From: Acridotheres tristis
Taxonomy: Eukaryota; Chordata; Aves; Passeriformes; Sturnidae
Assembly: GCA_037013685.1 (NCBI GenBank)
Contig: CM072919.1
Location: 45,832,116-45,896,115 of the forward strand
Length of the DNA: 64,000 bases
Direction of reading: 5' to 3'
The position numbers and the translations under genes are program-made. Under the pieces are notes generated by a model. That model was given only the letters and a program-made list of their open reading frames with translations. It searched no databases and was not told where the DNA came from. This document shows positions 1 to 12,000 of this stretch, in pieces; position 1 is the first letter of the stretch, and every line of letters begins with the position of its first letter.

Positions 1-2848
1 GAATGTTACATGTCCAGAAATGTCTTGATGTTCCACATTTTATAACTTGTCCATGTTGAAACAGATTATTTTGTACAGCTGTGTGTGCAAAATGTCACTT
101 ACATATTTTAAAAGGCCACAGTTTGGTATTTGAAATATTAATGAAGACACATGTGTGAACCCTTCAGATATATTCAGCTGTAAATCTAACTGATTTACTT
201 TTATCGGGAAGTAAAACGGCTGTCTTAATACAGACTGAGGAGTTTGAGACAAAGTTTTGAGTGGTAATTTATGAGATTCTTCCTTGTTATTCTGGTTAAT
301 TATTTCTTACTAGAAGTTTCATTAGAAACAAACGTGGAGCAAAGCATGCTTAGATATGGTCACAAAGGTTCATTTGAGTAAGGAGTGGTTGGTTTAGTTA
401 TCATATTTCTCAGGGGAAGTAATCAGAACTGTACATCAAAGCTGTAGGCAGACAGGGCCAGATCATGTCGTGATATCCTGAAGACATTTTGTGGACAGTA
501 CAATGGCACCTCTGAGTTGGGCCATGAACAGAATGTGCTGTTTATAAGAATTTTTACTGCAGTTAATCCATTGGATGTGAAGGTATTTCAGTCTGGTAAC
601 GAACTGTAATAACAAAACAGCTACTTGTTTTTATTATGTTTTTCAGTAATCCTACACCAAAATCATAAATTCTCAAGGCATAGTCTGTTGTACTGTACAA
701 GTAGTATGGGTTTAAGTGGCAGTGATGAATTGATGTAGTCAGAAGAATTAATTTTATCACATAAGAGTTCCCTGTGGAAGAAGGAGCAGCACATTACAGC
801 ACAGCCTCCCATGAGACTACATCCAGTCCTAGACGTAGATTATGTAATTAGTGCAGTAAAATCATATGTCTAATGTGACCTAATTCAAAATGGAGTAAAG
901 AATATGTTGAAGGCAGAGCTGTCAGCAGTAATTCATAACTGTAAAATAAATGTGGCAATGCTTTTCCCAAGCCTGACTAGCTGCTGTTCTGGTTTTGCTT
1001 GAACAGTGTTGGTTGCTATACTTCTAAGGTGTTATTTTTCAGTCTATCCAGAATTTACTTTCAGCGTTTGATGGCAAACATTCATTGATTAGATATTTAA
1101 TGAATACATGAAATTGTAATTTCTTTTTGAGAAAGTCTGAGTTAAGGGTAGCAATAAGTAAGCAGTAAAGAAAACTTCAGAAGTTTTTGGCACCAAGTTG
1201 CTTTGTACCTGTTAGCCATGGTATTTCTTTACAATTTCTTTACAATTTATGATTGTAAACCACCAACATTTCCACACAAGACACAATAAAATTTCAGAAT
1301 CTTGTGGTTAGAATACACTTTTCTGTTGTGTATTAAATACTTTGTGAGTTCTGTGATCGGAAGATGCTGAGAACTACTAAGGGCATACAGTAGCCGAACT
1401 TTTCTTGTTCCATTTGAACTCAGGCATCACTGTGTAGGATCCTTCTGTGTAAGAGCAAACCCATGGTGTCTTAAAGTCATTCTTTGAGTCTGAAAATCAG
1501 GTCTGATTTTATGTCTTTCTACATTTAGATTACAGTGTGTTATGCTTTGTTTCATCACTGCTCTGTTTATCTGAGCAATGAGTATTTTCCCAGCAATTAG
1601 GGTAAGTGATATAAAAACCTTATGATTAGACTTACAGATACATACAAAGTTATTGATTTACTGCCATATAGTTTTTAAACCTACACAAGTGCTGAAATTG
1701 CATTTTACTTTTTTTTTTTTCCATTAAGAGAAGGGATGTTTCTGCTTAACCAGAAATACTCATGCTTGGACAATCTTCATCAAAAAACCTGGAATCTGCT
1801 CTTATCTCAGTAAAATCGCTTTTTTTCTTACTCACTTAAAAAGATGTACTATTACCTCTTGATTCTTTGACAAAAATTACACCATTATCTCCGGGCACTA
1901 TGTGCCAAAACATATCATGAATCACTGCTGAGCTGCATGAGTAGAGATGTGAGTGGCACAGCATACCCCTCCTGGCTGTTACTGCTGTTTCTCCCTCCAC
2001 TTAGTAGTGCTGTTGTGTAAGACATTCAACACAGTTGCTGTCTGACAATAACAGTTTGGTTATATTACTAGATATGATTGCAGCTTGCTTTAGTTCATAT
2101 TTGGGTATTGACTTAAGCTGCATTGCCTTTCAGTGACAGCATGCCAGACTTTGTAATGGAGTAGCTGACTAAAAACAAATTAAAGTATTTCTGTGTGAGA
2201 GAAGGCATGCTGCCAGAGACAGAAATGGTTGGTAGAGCTAGCAGAGAAGGCTGATTAAGTCTTGCTTCAGAAGTAAAATTTGTCTTTTCAGTTTAGATAG
2301 GCTCTATTTACCCTAGAAGAGAATTGCATGATTTTTGTGCTCCAATCCCATCAGCTGCTAATAAGGGAGTGGTAGCAAATACTTTTGTTGACATTTGAAA
2401 GTTCTCCAAGAATATGGTCTATGTTATAAATAGGAGGTGGAGGGGAGATAAGAGAGGAGTACAGGCAAAAACGCTCTGGGAGGTCTGGAATGTGGACTAG
2501 AGATAATTTAAAAAACGTTGTTCATAAGTATATGATGGAACCATTAATTGATTGTTTGCTATAAAAGAAAAGGTGCTGCTTGGAATTATCTTCCTTGACT
2601 ACAAAATAACATCAGGTTACATTTCAACTATGCAAGTTTCTTTCCCACTTGTTACAAAAGCATTCAGCTAACTATAAAAGTAGCACTTTGACTTGTGTGG
2701 GATAGTAAAAGGTTTTTGTTTGACTGTAATTTCACACACTTCCTGATAAGATAAGCTTGTGCCTTGAGAGCCTGTTTTCACTCAGGTTTGCAAAAGGCTG
2801 CTATGTAATTCTTTTGTGGTTTCAGTATAGTCATTCCTTCTTTGGTAG
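1..2848 (+). other. PIP5K1B intron (5' end outside the window)
   Basis: AT-rich non-coding DNA. No exon encoding the expected upstream kinase segment (ending in KTLQRDC) was seen, so that exon must lie before base 1. The only structure noticed is one copy of a diverged duplicated segment at 1557-1745. Short open frames here have no recognisable product. Confidence 0.7.
1557..1745 (+). repeat. Diverged duplicate segment, copy 1
   Basis: It shares an ordered series of matches with 8125-8340: gagcaatgag, a T-run then CAATTA, tataaaacc-like sequence, acagat, tttttaaacc, gctgaaattgcat and taagagaaggg. The order and rough spacing are the same in both, so this is a common origin: either two copies of an unnamed dispersed repeat or a local duplication. 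Confidence 0.6.
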
Positions 2849-3060
2849 GTTCTAGAAAGTTTTAAGATCATGGATTACAGTCTGCTTCTGGGGATCCACA
2901 TATTGAACAGTAACTTGAAGGAAAAAGGAGGAGAGTGTTCCCGGAGTGCATCAGACGCAAAACGCCATGGAGGGCAGAAAGTTCTCTATTCCACAGCAAT
3001 GGAGTCTATACAGGGCCCTGGGAAGTCTGGAGACTCTGTCACCACAGAGACAACAAACAC
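2849..3060 (+). CDS. PIP5K1B: PIP5K1B internal exon, catalytic-loop exon
   Basis: The acceptor is ttggtag and the donor gtaagt. Phase is 0 in and 2 out. It reads [17 protein letters not shown], then a variable hydrophilic insert (about 50 residues, rich in K, E, S), then [18 protein letters not shown]. The Asp of MDYSLL (codon at 2873) is the family's proposed catalytic residue. The insert is the part that differs most between paralogues and species. Confidence 0.95.
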
Positions 3061-6000
3061 GTAAGTGCTGTAACCTGCTCTTAAGATTGCTGTTAAAATT
3101 ATAAACAGGCAAAATATTAATGAGTACACTGCATTCCGGGAACTGAAAGATTGAGCCTTTTTTTTTCCCAAAGATTTGCCACAGAGCATGAAACTGGAAT
3201 GCTGGTCAGTAGATTGATTGTCTTTAAATACCTGATAGTTCAGAGTGACTTATGTATGCACATGTACATTCTTTTCTAAAAGAGATGTTATTAGACAGCT
3301 ATTACAAGTGTCCCAACTGTAATCTAATTTTATCTGAAGCAGTCTGGTGAGAGCAAAGCAAAAACTATAAGTTAACATTGAAATGAATATTCCTATGGGG
3401 GTTGTTTTAATCTTGAAGTAGTATACTCAGTGTACATAGAATGATATCATCAGCCACTGAAGTGCCAGTCATATATTTCCTGAGATTAAGAACTGATGTT
3501 TTTCTCCTATTTTTCTGTCTAGCAAAAAGTTTAATAGAAATTTGACTATATAGACAATCATTATTCTGCTGTTTCCTTCATAATATACTAAGTAGTATGA
3601 AAGCATTATCTTCACCATTCAGCTTTGCATATAATCAGTCCTTCATTATAATGAGGATTTAATTTAAAATTAAGGATTTACTTTTCTCCTGGTTCTCAAA
3701 GGAGCTGTGTAGGTAAATACAATTAATGATATAGAAATCTGTGCTTAAGCCTACAGCAAACAAGTGAGAGATTTTAATGATATTTAGCATTCAGAGAGAG
3801 TTTCCAGACACTGAGAACTCTAGACTGCAATTAGATAGAGCTTTATTTCACTAAGTTTTTACAACTCATATTCAAACAGAAGATGGCCAGTGCATTTGTT
3901 TGATGGCAGAGGTGTTGCACTAGCTGGTTTCCTACACCATCTGAGCTAATATAGTGCTACTCTGATCCTGGCAAGTGTAGTCCTTCCTTGGCTCCTTTGC
4001 ACTGTCTCTCTCATATTGGCATAATGGTAGTGGAGCAAAAAACAGTGCTGAGGTTCTAAAACGGACCATTTTTCTATGTGTTGGAGTAGGAAGAGAGGGT
4101 CTTGGAATGAAGGTTCATGGCTCAGTACAGACCCTGGACCAACTAGAGGCCCATGCAGTCAGGATTCTCAGCTTGATCCTGTTGCTTTATCTGTCACTTA
4201 TCTGTCTGTAAAGAAATTTTGGAAAAGCACAGCAATACATAATTTTTAGTGAAAAATATATGAAACAACCTTTTCAGTCTTTGGTTAATGTGCAGACTCT
4301 CTGTGATTTATCACTTATGATCAATAAAGTGAGAAAATTCTCCCTTATCTAAAGTTACTTATTCTCCTTAGCAAGAAACTGATGTATACTGTCTCCCAAT
4401 TTTCAGATCATCTGAATATTTCCAATTCTATCTAAAACGTATCTTAAAATATTTCTCCTTTTTAAATGATGGATATTTACCACTGAATCCCAGATACTTT
4501 CAATTTTCTATTTAAAATCCTTTGCCTGCCAGGTGACTCACATTTGACTAACTTTGCACTGTGGCATCTGGCTTAAATATTGTCTATTCCTTTGGGTTTC
4601 CAAGTGGGTACAGTATAGCTGGTAACTGGTGATCAGAGATGTCTTAAAAGTTGTTCTAACTATGTTGTTTCTCTTAGAATGGGAGGTATTCCAGCAAAAA
4701 GCCATAAAGGTGAAAAGCTGCTTTTATTTATGGGTATTATTGATATTCTCCAGTCTTACAGGTAAGCTGAACTTCAACTTTCAATGAATTTTCACTGAGT
4801 AAAATATTCTGAAATCACTTATAAAAATGGAAGTTTTATAAAGCAGTTCTGATTTAGTTTTTTGTACATTTAGGTTAATGAAGAAGCTGGAACATTCTTG
4901 GAAAGCTCTTGTTTATGATGGGGTAAGTAGATCTTATTATTTTTTTAAATGACTGACATTTTAGCTGGTAGACCTTTGACCATGTTGACAAGGAAAGAAC
5001 TAATTCTGGTATATTTGCAGTCTAACCTCACCATGTGGTTTGAACTGCTGCTGAAATCTTCCCAATACGTGCTCTGATTTTATTTGTTGAGCTTTCAATT
5101 ACAACTAGTAATATTAGTTTGTCAACACATAGAAGTCTGGCCACGTAGCAGAACACTGATGAATCTATAAATGAAAAATATACATAATTTGAAAAAATTA
5201 TTTTCAAATGCTTGGAAGATTTTGCAGAATATAGCTGTATAATTCATAACTCATAATTTCATAAATGGAATACCTAAAAAGTTCTTGAAGAATTAACCTT
5301 TAAAAGGGAAAAAAAGGTAATGATTCACTAGTTTTGATTATGCCTAAAATGCATAATGTAGTTTGCCTGAGGTGTCCAGCTTCTTTCTTGACGCCTTACT
5401 TGTGATTTACTTGTGGAAAATGTGACTGAGATCTCTTTCTATCTTGTAGGATACAGTTTCAGTTCACCGACCAAGTTTCTATGCAGACAGATTTTTAAAG
5501 TTTATGAATGCAAGAGTTTTCAAAAAAGTTCAAGGTAAGAACGTAGTGAGTTCTACTCTTTTAGATATTTTTATAATCGTAATTTTATAATGCTCCTGTC
5601 TTGGTGATAAAACAAGCGTTTCTTCAAGATCAGGTAGCACTTTTATAGCTCCAATCAAGAAACTAAATTTCTGGCAATCTGGATTTTATTCTATTAGCAA
5701 AATTACAGACAATTATGTACTATGTATTTTTGTCACATCGGGGCTGTCTAAAGTTGGCTTCAGGTGACCACCTAGACCTCTTTCACTCCCCCTTATCCTG
5801 GTTTAGGGCGAATTTGGGAGAAAACTTCCAAAGGGCCCCCCACAGGAAGCAAACCTGAGCGGGCCCTCCCCCAGCTGGTTCGGGAAAGAAATTTCTTCAG
5901 AGAGAAGTGGTAAAAACCTGTTTATTCAACAGGCACAGCACTGCCCAGCACAAAAAAAACCTCCAGTACCGCACAACAAAGCCTCTCAGTGCTGTGAAGA

Positions 6001-9000
6001 GATGACAAATTCAGAAAGGCTCTCTGCTGTGGGGGTAGCTCGGCTCAGTCTGGAAAATGGCGCTGCCCAGGCCAGGCCGCGGTGGCCGCAGGTGCGAGCT
6101 CCGGGTGCTGCCCCGGGCCCCCAGTCCAGAGCAGGGTCAAATAATTCCAGGGAAAAAGGAAAAAAAAAAAACTTTCCGGGGAACTTCTCTGCTTCAGTTA
6201 GTCAGAAACTAACAAAAAGCAAAGGAGAGCTCTCTCCCACTGTCCACCACGGTGACACAGTCCAGGAGACGAGCCGATGGAACTCCTGTCTCTGTGTTTT
6301 GAAAACAACCTCCTCAGACATTCCACCGCTTCTCCTCCCCCTCCTTCACTCTCAAATCCAGCCTGAAAGATACAAAACTTATTTCTGGGCTAAACAGACA
6401 AATGGGGATACAATTCAACATGACAAAGTCACCCCAGGACACCCCTCTTCAACTAGACAGAGGAAAAGTTATAACAAAAGGCAGGTGGGTTCATATAAGG
6501 ACGGGGAGAGATCACTCACCAATTACTATGCTGACTCAACTAAGGAAAATTAATTTAGCGTCTTGCTAATTAAAAAAAAGTTTAGAGACACTTACTTACA
6601 GGCTTTTTCCATCAAAAGTTCAGATCAAGTTTTATTTTCACTACCTTTTCTACCACTGGAAGTCATACTGGCCTTTGTTGCTCTTCATGTTGTCTAAAGA
6701 TAACACTTTTCTAAAGGCCAATTGAACCTGTAAACTCTGAGCCTGCCCGTGAAAGCCAGTGTAAAAGGCCTAACAGATCAAAACAAAAAACATGATTATG
6801 CGTAAACACATATGAAAGAAGATGGAAAACTGATAATGCAACAAGAAGGCAGAAGTGTTGCTGATAAGTATTTTGTGAAATTCTAAATAAGAAAAATAAT
6901 AGGATAGACAGATAAAAGAAAAAGTTTGAGTAACGATACTAAAACAATTAAGATATTTTAAGTACAATGAAGGAACCTTTAAACGAAAAAGAAAAATTGA
7001 ATTTACCCCAAGTAGTGATTCTCTGTATGCATGATATGCTATGACAGCTTTCTAGGAAAATAAGACTTTTTGTGAGTCTTATAAATATTAATGAATTGAT
7101 GGATAATTTCTCTACAAATTGACCATGCTACTGAAAGGAAACTCAGTCTGAAGTGTTGGTAGTGCAGAGAAGGATGGTGATGGGTGACAAAAAGAGACCT
7201 GGACAAGTTCAAGAAGTGGAACCATGGGAACCTGACTAGGTTCAACGAAACCAAGTGCAAAGTGTTACATTTGGGTTGAGGCAAGCCCAGATACCAACAC
7301 AGGCTGGGCGATGAACAGATGGAGAGCAGCCCTGGGCAGAAGGACTTGAAGTGCTGGTGGAGGAGAGGCTGGACATGACCCAGCCATGAGCACTTGCAGC
7401 CCAAAAAGTCGGTTGTATCCTGGGCTGCATCTAAAGCAGTGTGGCCAGCAGGGCCAGGGAGGGCTTTCTGCCCCTCTAATCTGCTCTCGTGAGAGCCCAG
7501 CTGGAACCCTGCATCCAGCTCGGGGGTCCCAGCACAGGAAGGACATCAGTGTCTTGGAGTGAGTCTAGAGGAGGGTCACCAATATGATTAGAGGGATGGA
7601 GCCCCTCTCCTATGACATCAGACGAGGCGAGTTGGAGATGTTCAGCTCAGAGAAGAGAAGTCTCTGGAGAAATCTTGTACCAGCCTTCCAGTACCTAAAG
7701 GGGACTTAAAAGAAGGCTGAAGATGGACTTTTTAAAAGGGCATATAGTGATAGGACAAGAGGAAATGGCTTTAAGCTGAAGAAGGGTAGATTTAGGTTAG
7801 ATATTAGGAAGAAGCTCTTTGCAAGTGAGGGTGATTAGGAACTGGAACATGTTGCCCAGAGAAATTGTAGATGCCCCAACCTGGGAGTGTTCAAGGCCAG
7901 TTTAGTGGGGTTCTGAGCAAACTGCTCCAGTGGTAGGTGTTACTGGGATCAGCAGGGTTTGTAACTAGATGATATTTAAGATCCCTTCCAACACATGCCA
8001 TTCTGTGACAGCTGCTGAGATGCACTCAATGTATGTGCAGTAAGGAAGTCTCTAATAAATATACTGGCAAGGCAAAGATGAGTGCTTGGGGTTTGATAAG
8101 GTCCAGGCTGTTCTTTGGCGAAAAGCTGTTCTGCTTATGTGAGCAATGAGGTTTTTTCCAACAATTATCACAAGTGTTATAAAACCCTATTGTAAGACAT
8201 ACAGATGAAGTGTTTTAAATATGCATACATATTAACTTGCTGCTTTACTACCAGATTATTTTTTAAACCCATGGAGGTGATGCTGAAATTGCATCATTTT
8301 GTTTGTGTGCATGTTTCTTTCTAGTAAGAGAAGGGCTGGTTTTGATTACCTTCTAGGAGAGTGTTTTCTGAGTTGAGTTTTTTTTTAATGAAGCAGTGTT
8401 CTTGACAAATAAGTATTAAATGATGGGCTAGAATTATCTACTTTGTAGAGAAACTTGTACTTTAAAATGGGTCTGAGTTAGCAGTTTCATAATCCTGCTC
8501 ATGGAAGTGTATTCACTTCAGAGTTTGAGTGTCAAAATGTGGAATGGATACTCAGCTCAAATACTACAGGAGGAGTGTTGAGCATATGGTACTGTTTCAA
8601 ACTGATAGAAGGTGTTTTGCAAATATTTTTTGACCAGTATTATGCAGGTCTCTTAACATTTCCATTAGTTATCTGGAGTGAGAAACAAGTCTGTGTGGAC
8701 AGAGAGAGAACAAAATACAAACACTAGAACTAAATAAGATTTGAATAAACCAAAAATTACTGTGCATGCTAGCATAAATTAATAATTTAAAGTGTTAAAA
8801 GTTAAATCCCTTGGAAAAGATTGATTAATAAGAAAACTGAAGAATCTGATGTTATGCGACAAAATGTGAAGCAAAATTCACCTTAAAGGAGAAAGGAGCC
8901 TCCTGAGACTCAGTTCTCTTTAAATCTTAGAATAATTTTGCCAAAGAACTGGTAAGTGTTCTGCTGTCTGAGACAATTACCAAAGGAACTCTTCTACGTT

Positions 9001-12000
9001 GGTAAAGAATAAAGAGTGTCTGCTCCTTACCACTCAGTACTCCTGTTTAACAAAATAAATGCCATATATTTTATCTCAACATCTGAGTCTTTTTTTCCCT
9101 AATTCTTTCTAATTCTGACTGCTAGATTTGTTCCAGGACAAGACACAACTTGTTCTGTATTTGAAGCCTACAATGTACAATTAAAGGATATCAAGCCTAA
9201 TTTTCTCTTTGATTTTAATTAATCTGTATAATTTTTCCAGGCTATTAACCTAAGTATCCTACTCTTACTGATTAATGTACTTTTATATAGATTAATGGTT
9301 CAAATGCATTATTATTCTTTCATAAAAAATTGGGAGTGTTCCTGCCTTCAGGAACATTATTTCCAAGCTTTGAGTCAGACGTTTCAGTTTGAACACTTAA
9401 GACCTGTTCTGAATCTTTTTTTTTCCTAGTGCACAGAACAACCATGCATAATTAACAACAAAAACTTAATAAGTGGATTTAGCCTTGAACAGAGGCTAGC
9501 TCATCTACTATGTTCTTTTTTAAAAATACCCTGGAACTATGTATATGATTATTTTCTTCAGTCTTTAGCGAAGTGACATGATGTGTTTAATTTGAACTTT
9601 GTAGTAAAGCAGTGAAAGAAGTTTTGTAGTGCATCTTAAGTAACTTTGCAACCAATGCATGTAGATCAGCAGCCAGCAGCTGAAAAACACTAAATGAAAT
9701 AGCTGGCATCCTTCTGGAGAAGAACTACAGGTGGGGGTCATGGTTCAATAGAAGAGGCAATGATCATTGCTAGAGTTTGATTCAAACTGCTTTTTAAATA
9801 GGCAGGTCCTGCTAAAAATTATAAAAGAGGTGCTGATACCTGAACGTGTAGGCCATCAAGATTTTGGAAGTATTTATTGTACCTAAAAGAAATGTTTGAC
9901 ACATGAGTCTGAAGTGGAAATTCTGCAGTATCATTGCATAGAAGTAGTTAACAACTCAAAAAAATTATCATAACCTCTCAGAATACTCCAAATGTCTTTT
10001 CTGTTTTCCTATATTCTGGGGTTTTTTCCTGTATCATTCTGTCTCAGATTACATGGGCTGGTACTCCACAGGAGCTTTTTGACTTAGTGGTGCCAGTGAC
10101 TTGACTTATTGTCCTGTAATAAACAGCAAGAAACTGAAAAAGACAAAAACACTTCTCTTGCAGATGAAATAACAATACTTTCCGCTCTAGTTTTAATCTA
10201 ATGTTTGTTAAGTAGGTTTCTGGACATGTTCTTTTCATCTGTATTCAAAACCTAGCCTTTCTATATGACTTACTTGTTCATATGCTGTTAAAGAATGTGT
10301 AGGGAGATAAGATTACATCATTCAACACCTTTGTTCATTTGGTAATGCAGCTTTAAAGCCTTCACCTTCAAAGAAGCGATGCAATTCCATCACAGCCCTA
10401 AAGGCAGCATCACAAGAAATAGTGTGTGCAGTTAGCCAGGAGTGGAAGGATGAAAAGCATGGCATTCTTGCTGAAGGACAAAGTTATGCCAGCCTCGATG
10501 AAGAAGGTATTGTCTTTCTAATGAACAACCTAAATTAAGTTTTTAAAATTTTTGTGTAAGTTCTAGAAGTCCTGTAACTAGAACACCATCAGTATGGCTG
10601 AGCTCTCAAAATCAGAGTCAGGTAATTCTTATGGAGAGAGTAGTTAGTAATATTTGGCAAAATGGACCTTCAGGAGCAAGACAAAGTCAGAATCAAAGTT
10701 TGTAATAAGATGTTAAACTTTCAGATTTCAGGACATCCTGAAAAAACTTATTCAGCCCATGTAGTAAATTAATTAGAGCCAGTGCTCTCCTTTTCACTGA
10801 CCTCTAAACAAGTGTGTCACATTAAGTGTTTTGAAGCTCAATTCCTTGTTCCCAGAGAGAAGAAATACAACTTTGCCCCTTTCAGAACTTGCCTGCAGCC
10901 ACGATGAAAGCAGAACCGATTGCCAAATCCAATCTGATAAATGAGCCTTGGTAGCATGAGAATAGTCTCCCAGGACTGAGAAGAATTCATAACTCAGGCT
11001 TCTGCTTAATATTTGACCTTGGAGTTACTCTGTATTCAGCTGAATGTACTTGTTAGCAGCTAAAATTCACTCTGTAATACAAAAGAGTGTGGGTATGGGC
11101 ATATGAATACTACAATTTCATCAATTCAAACATTAGGAAACTTCAAGAAGCTGATGAGGGCGCTGTGGGACTCGATATACTTACATGAAGTGTCCTGGGC
11201 TCAACTTAAAATGAAATTTGTTTTTTATTTCTGCATATGCAGTGCTAGGTTCATGCCGCCGGCCGGACCTAGTGCCAAGCACTCCATCTCTTTTTGAAGC
11301 AGCTTCCCTGGCAACCACACTTTCTTCTTCTTCCCTGAATGTAGATGAGCACTGTCAACGTGATCAACCTACACTCTATTCTAGCAGGTAAAGACCGTAT
11401 ATATTAGAGGATTGCTCATTGTTCTGCGAGAAATTTAATTTCTGTGCTCAACAGAAGGGGGCTCTGCAAAATAAGAAGCAGAAGGGGCAAGTGTCTCTGT
11501 AACTCAGTATTTAGCCTTTCCAGTGAAGGAGGGGTGCCAAAAGTCTGTAAGATTTATCATCTATTTGTTTATAATTATACACATTGTAATTGGGGATCAT
11601 GAAATAGAAAGCATAAACATGGCGAAAAATGTTATATTAATTTTTCTTCATGTTCCAAAATGAAATTGGATATCTAAACTTTGTCTTACCATAAACCAAA
11701 CTACATTAAGTTCAGGGTAGGAAGTACTTTTCATAACTTTGCTGTTGCCTAAAATAGCTGCAGACAATGGTGATGTGCTAGGAAAAGGAAAATTTGTACT
11801 TTTATTCTGAATGTACAGTGCTAAATGGTCTGTTTTAAATGCTTCTATAACAACCATTTTCTGAAGTAAATTTCTGTGAAACTTCATCCATAGGTGTGAT
11901 TAGAGCCTGTCTGATTTTAATCCAGGAAGTATAAAAACTTAATGTCTTAGGAAAAGTTGTGCAGATACTAGTGAGCTAGGCTGAATATGATTTGAGTTGT

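Larger units (their letters stand above)
5535..10350 (+). other. PIP5K1B intron with LTR, CR1 and duplicate segment
   Basis: A 4.8 kb intron. It holds an antisense LTR (about 5794-6545), a CR1 3' end (about 7165-8008) and the second copy of the duplicated segment. The remainder (8340-10350) is AT-rich with nothing recognisable. Confidence 0.8.

Noticed and set aside
6002..6553. 183-codon frame as a possible gene
   Set aside because: It lies antisense within an LTR, has no recognisable domain and no splice or promoter context. Kept as an observation only.
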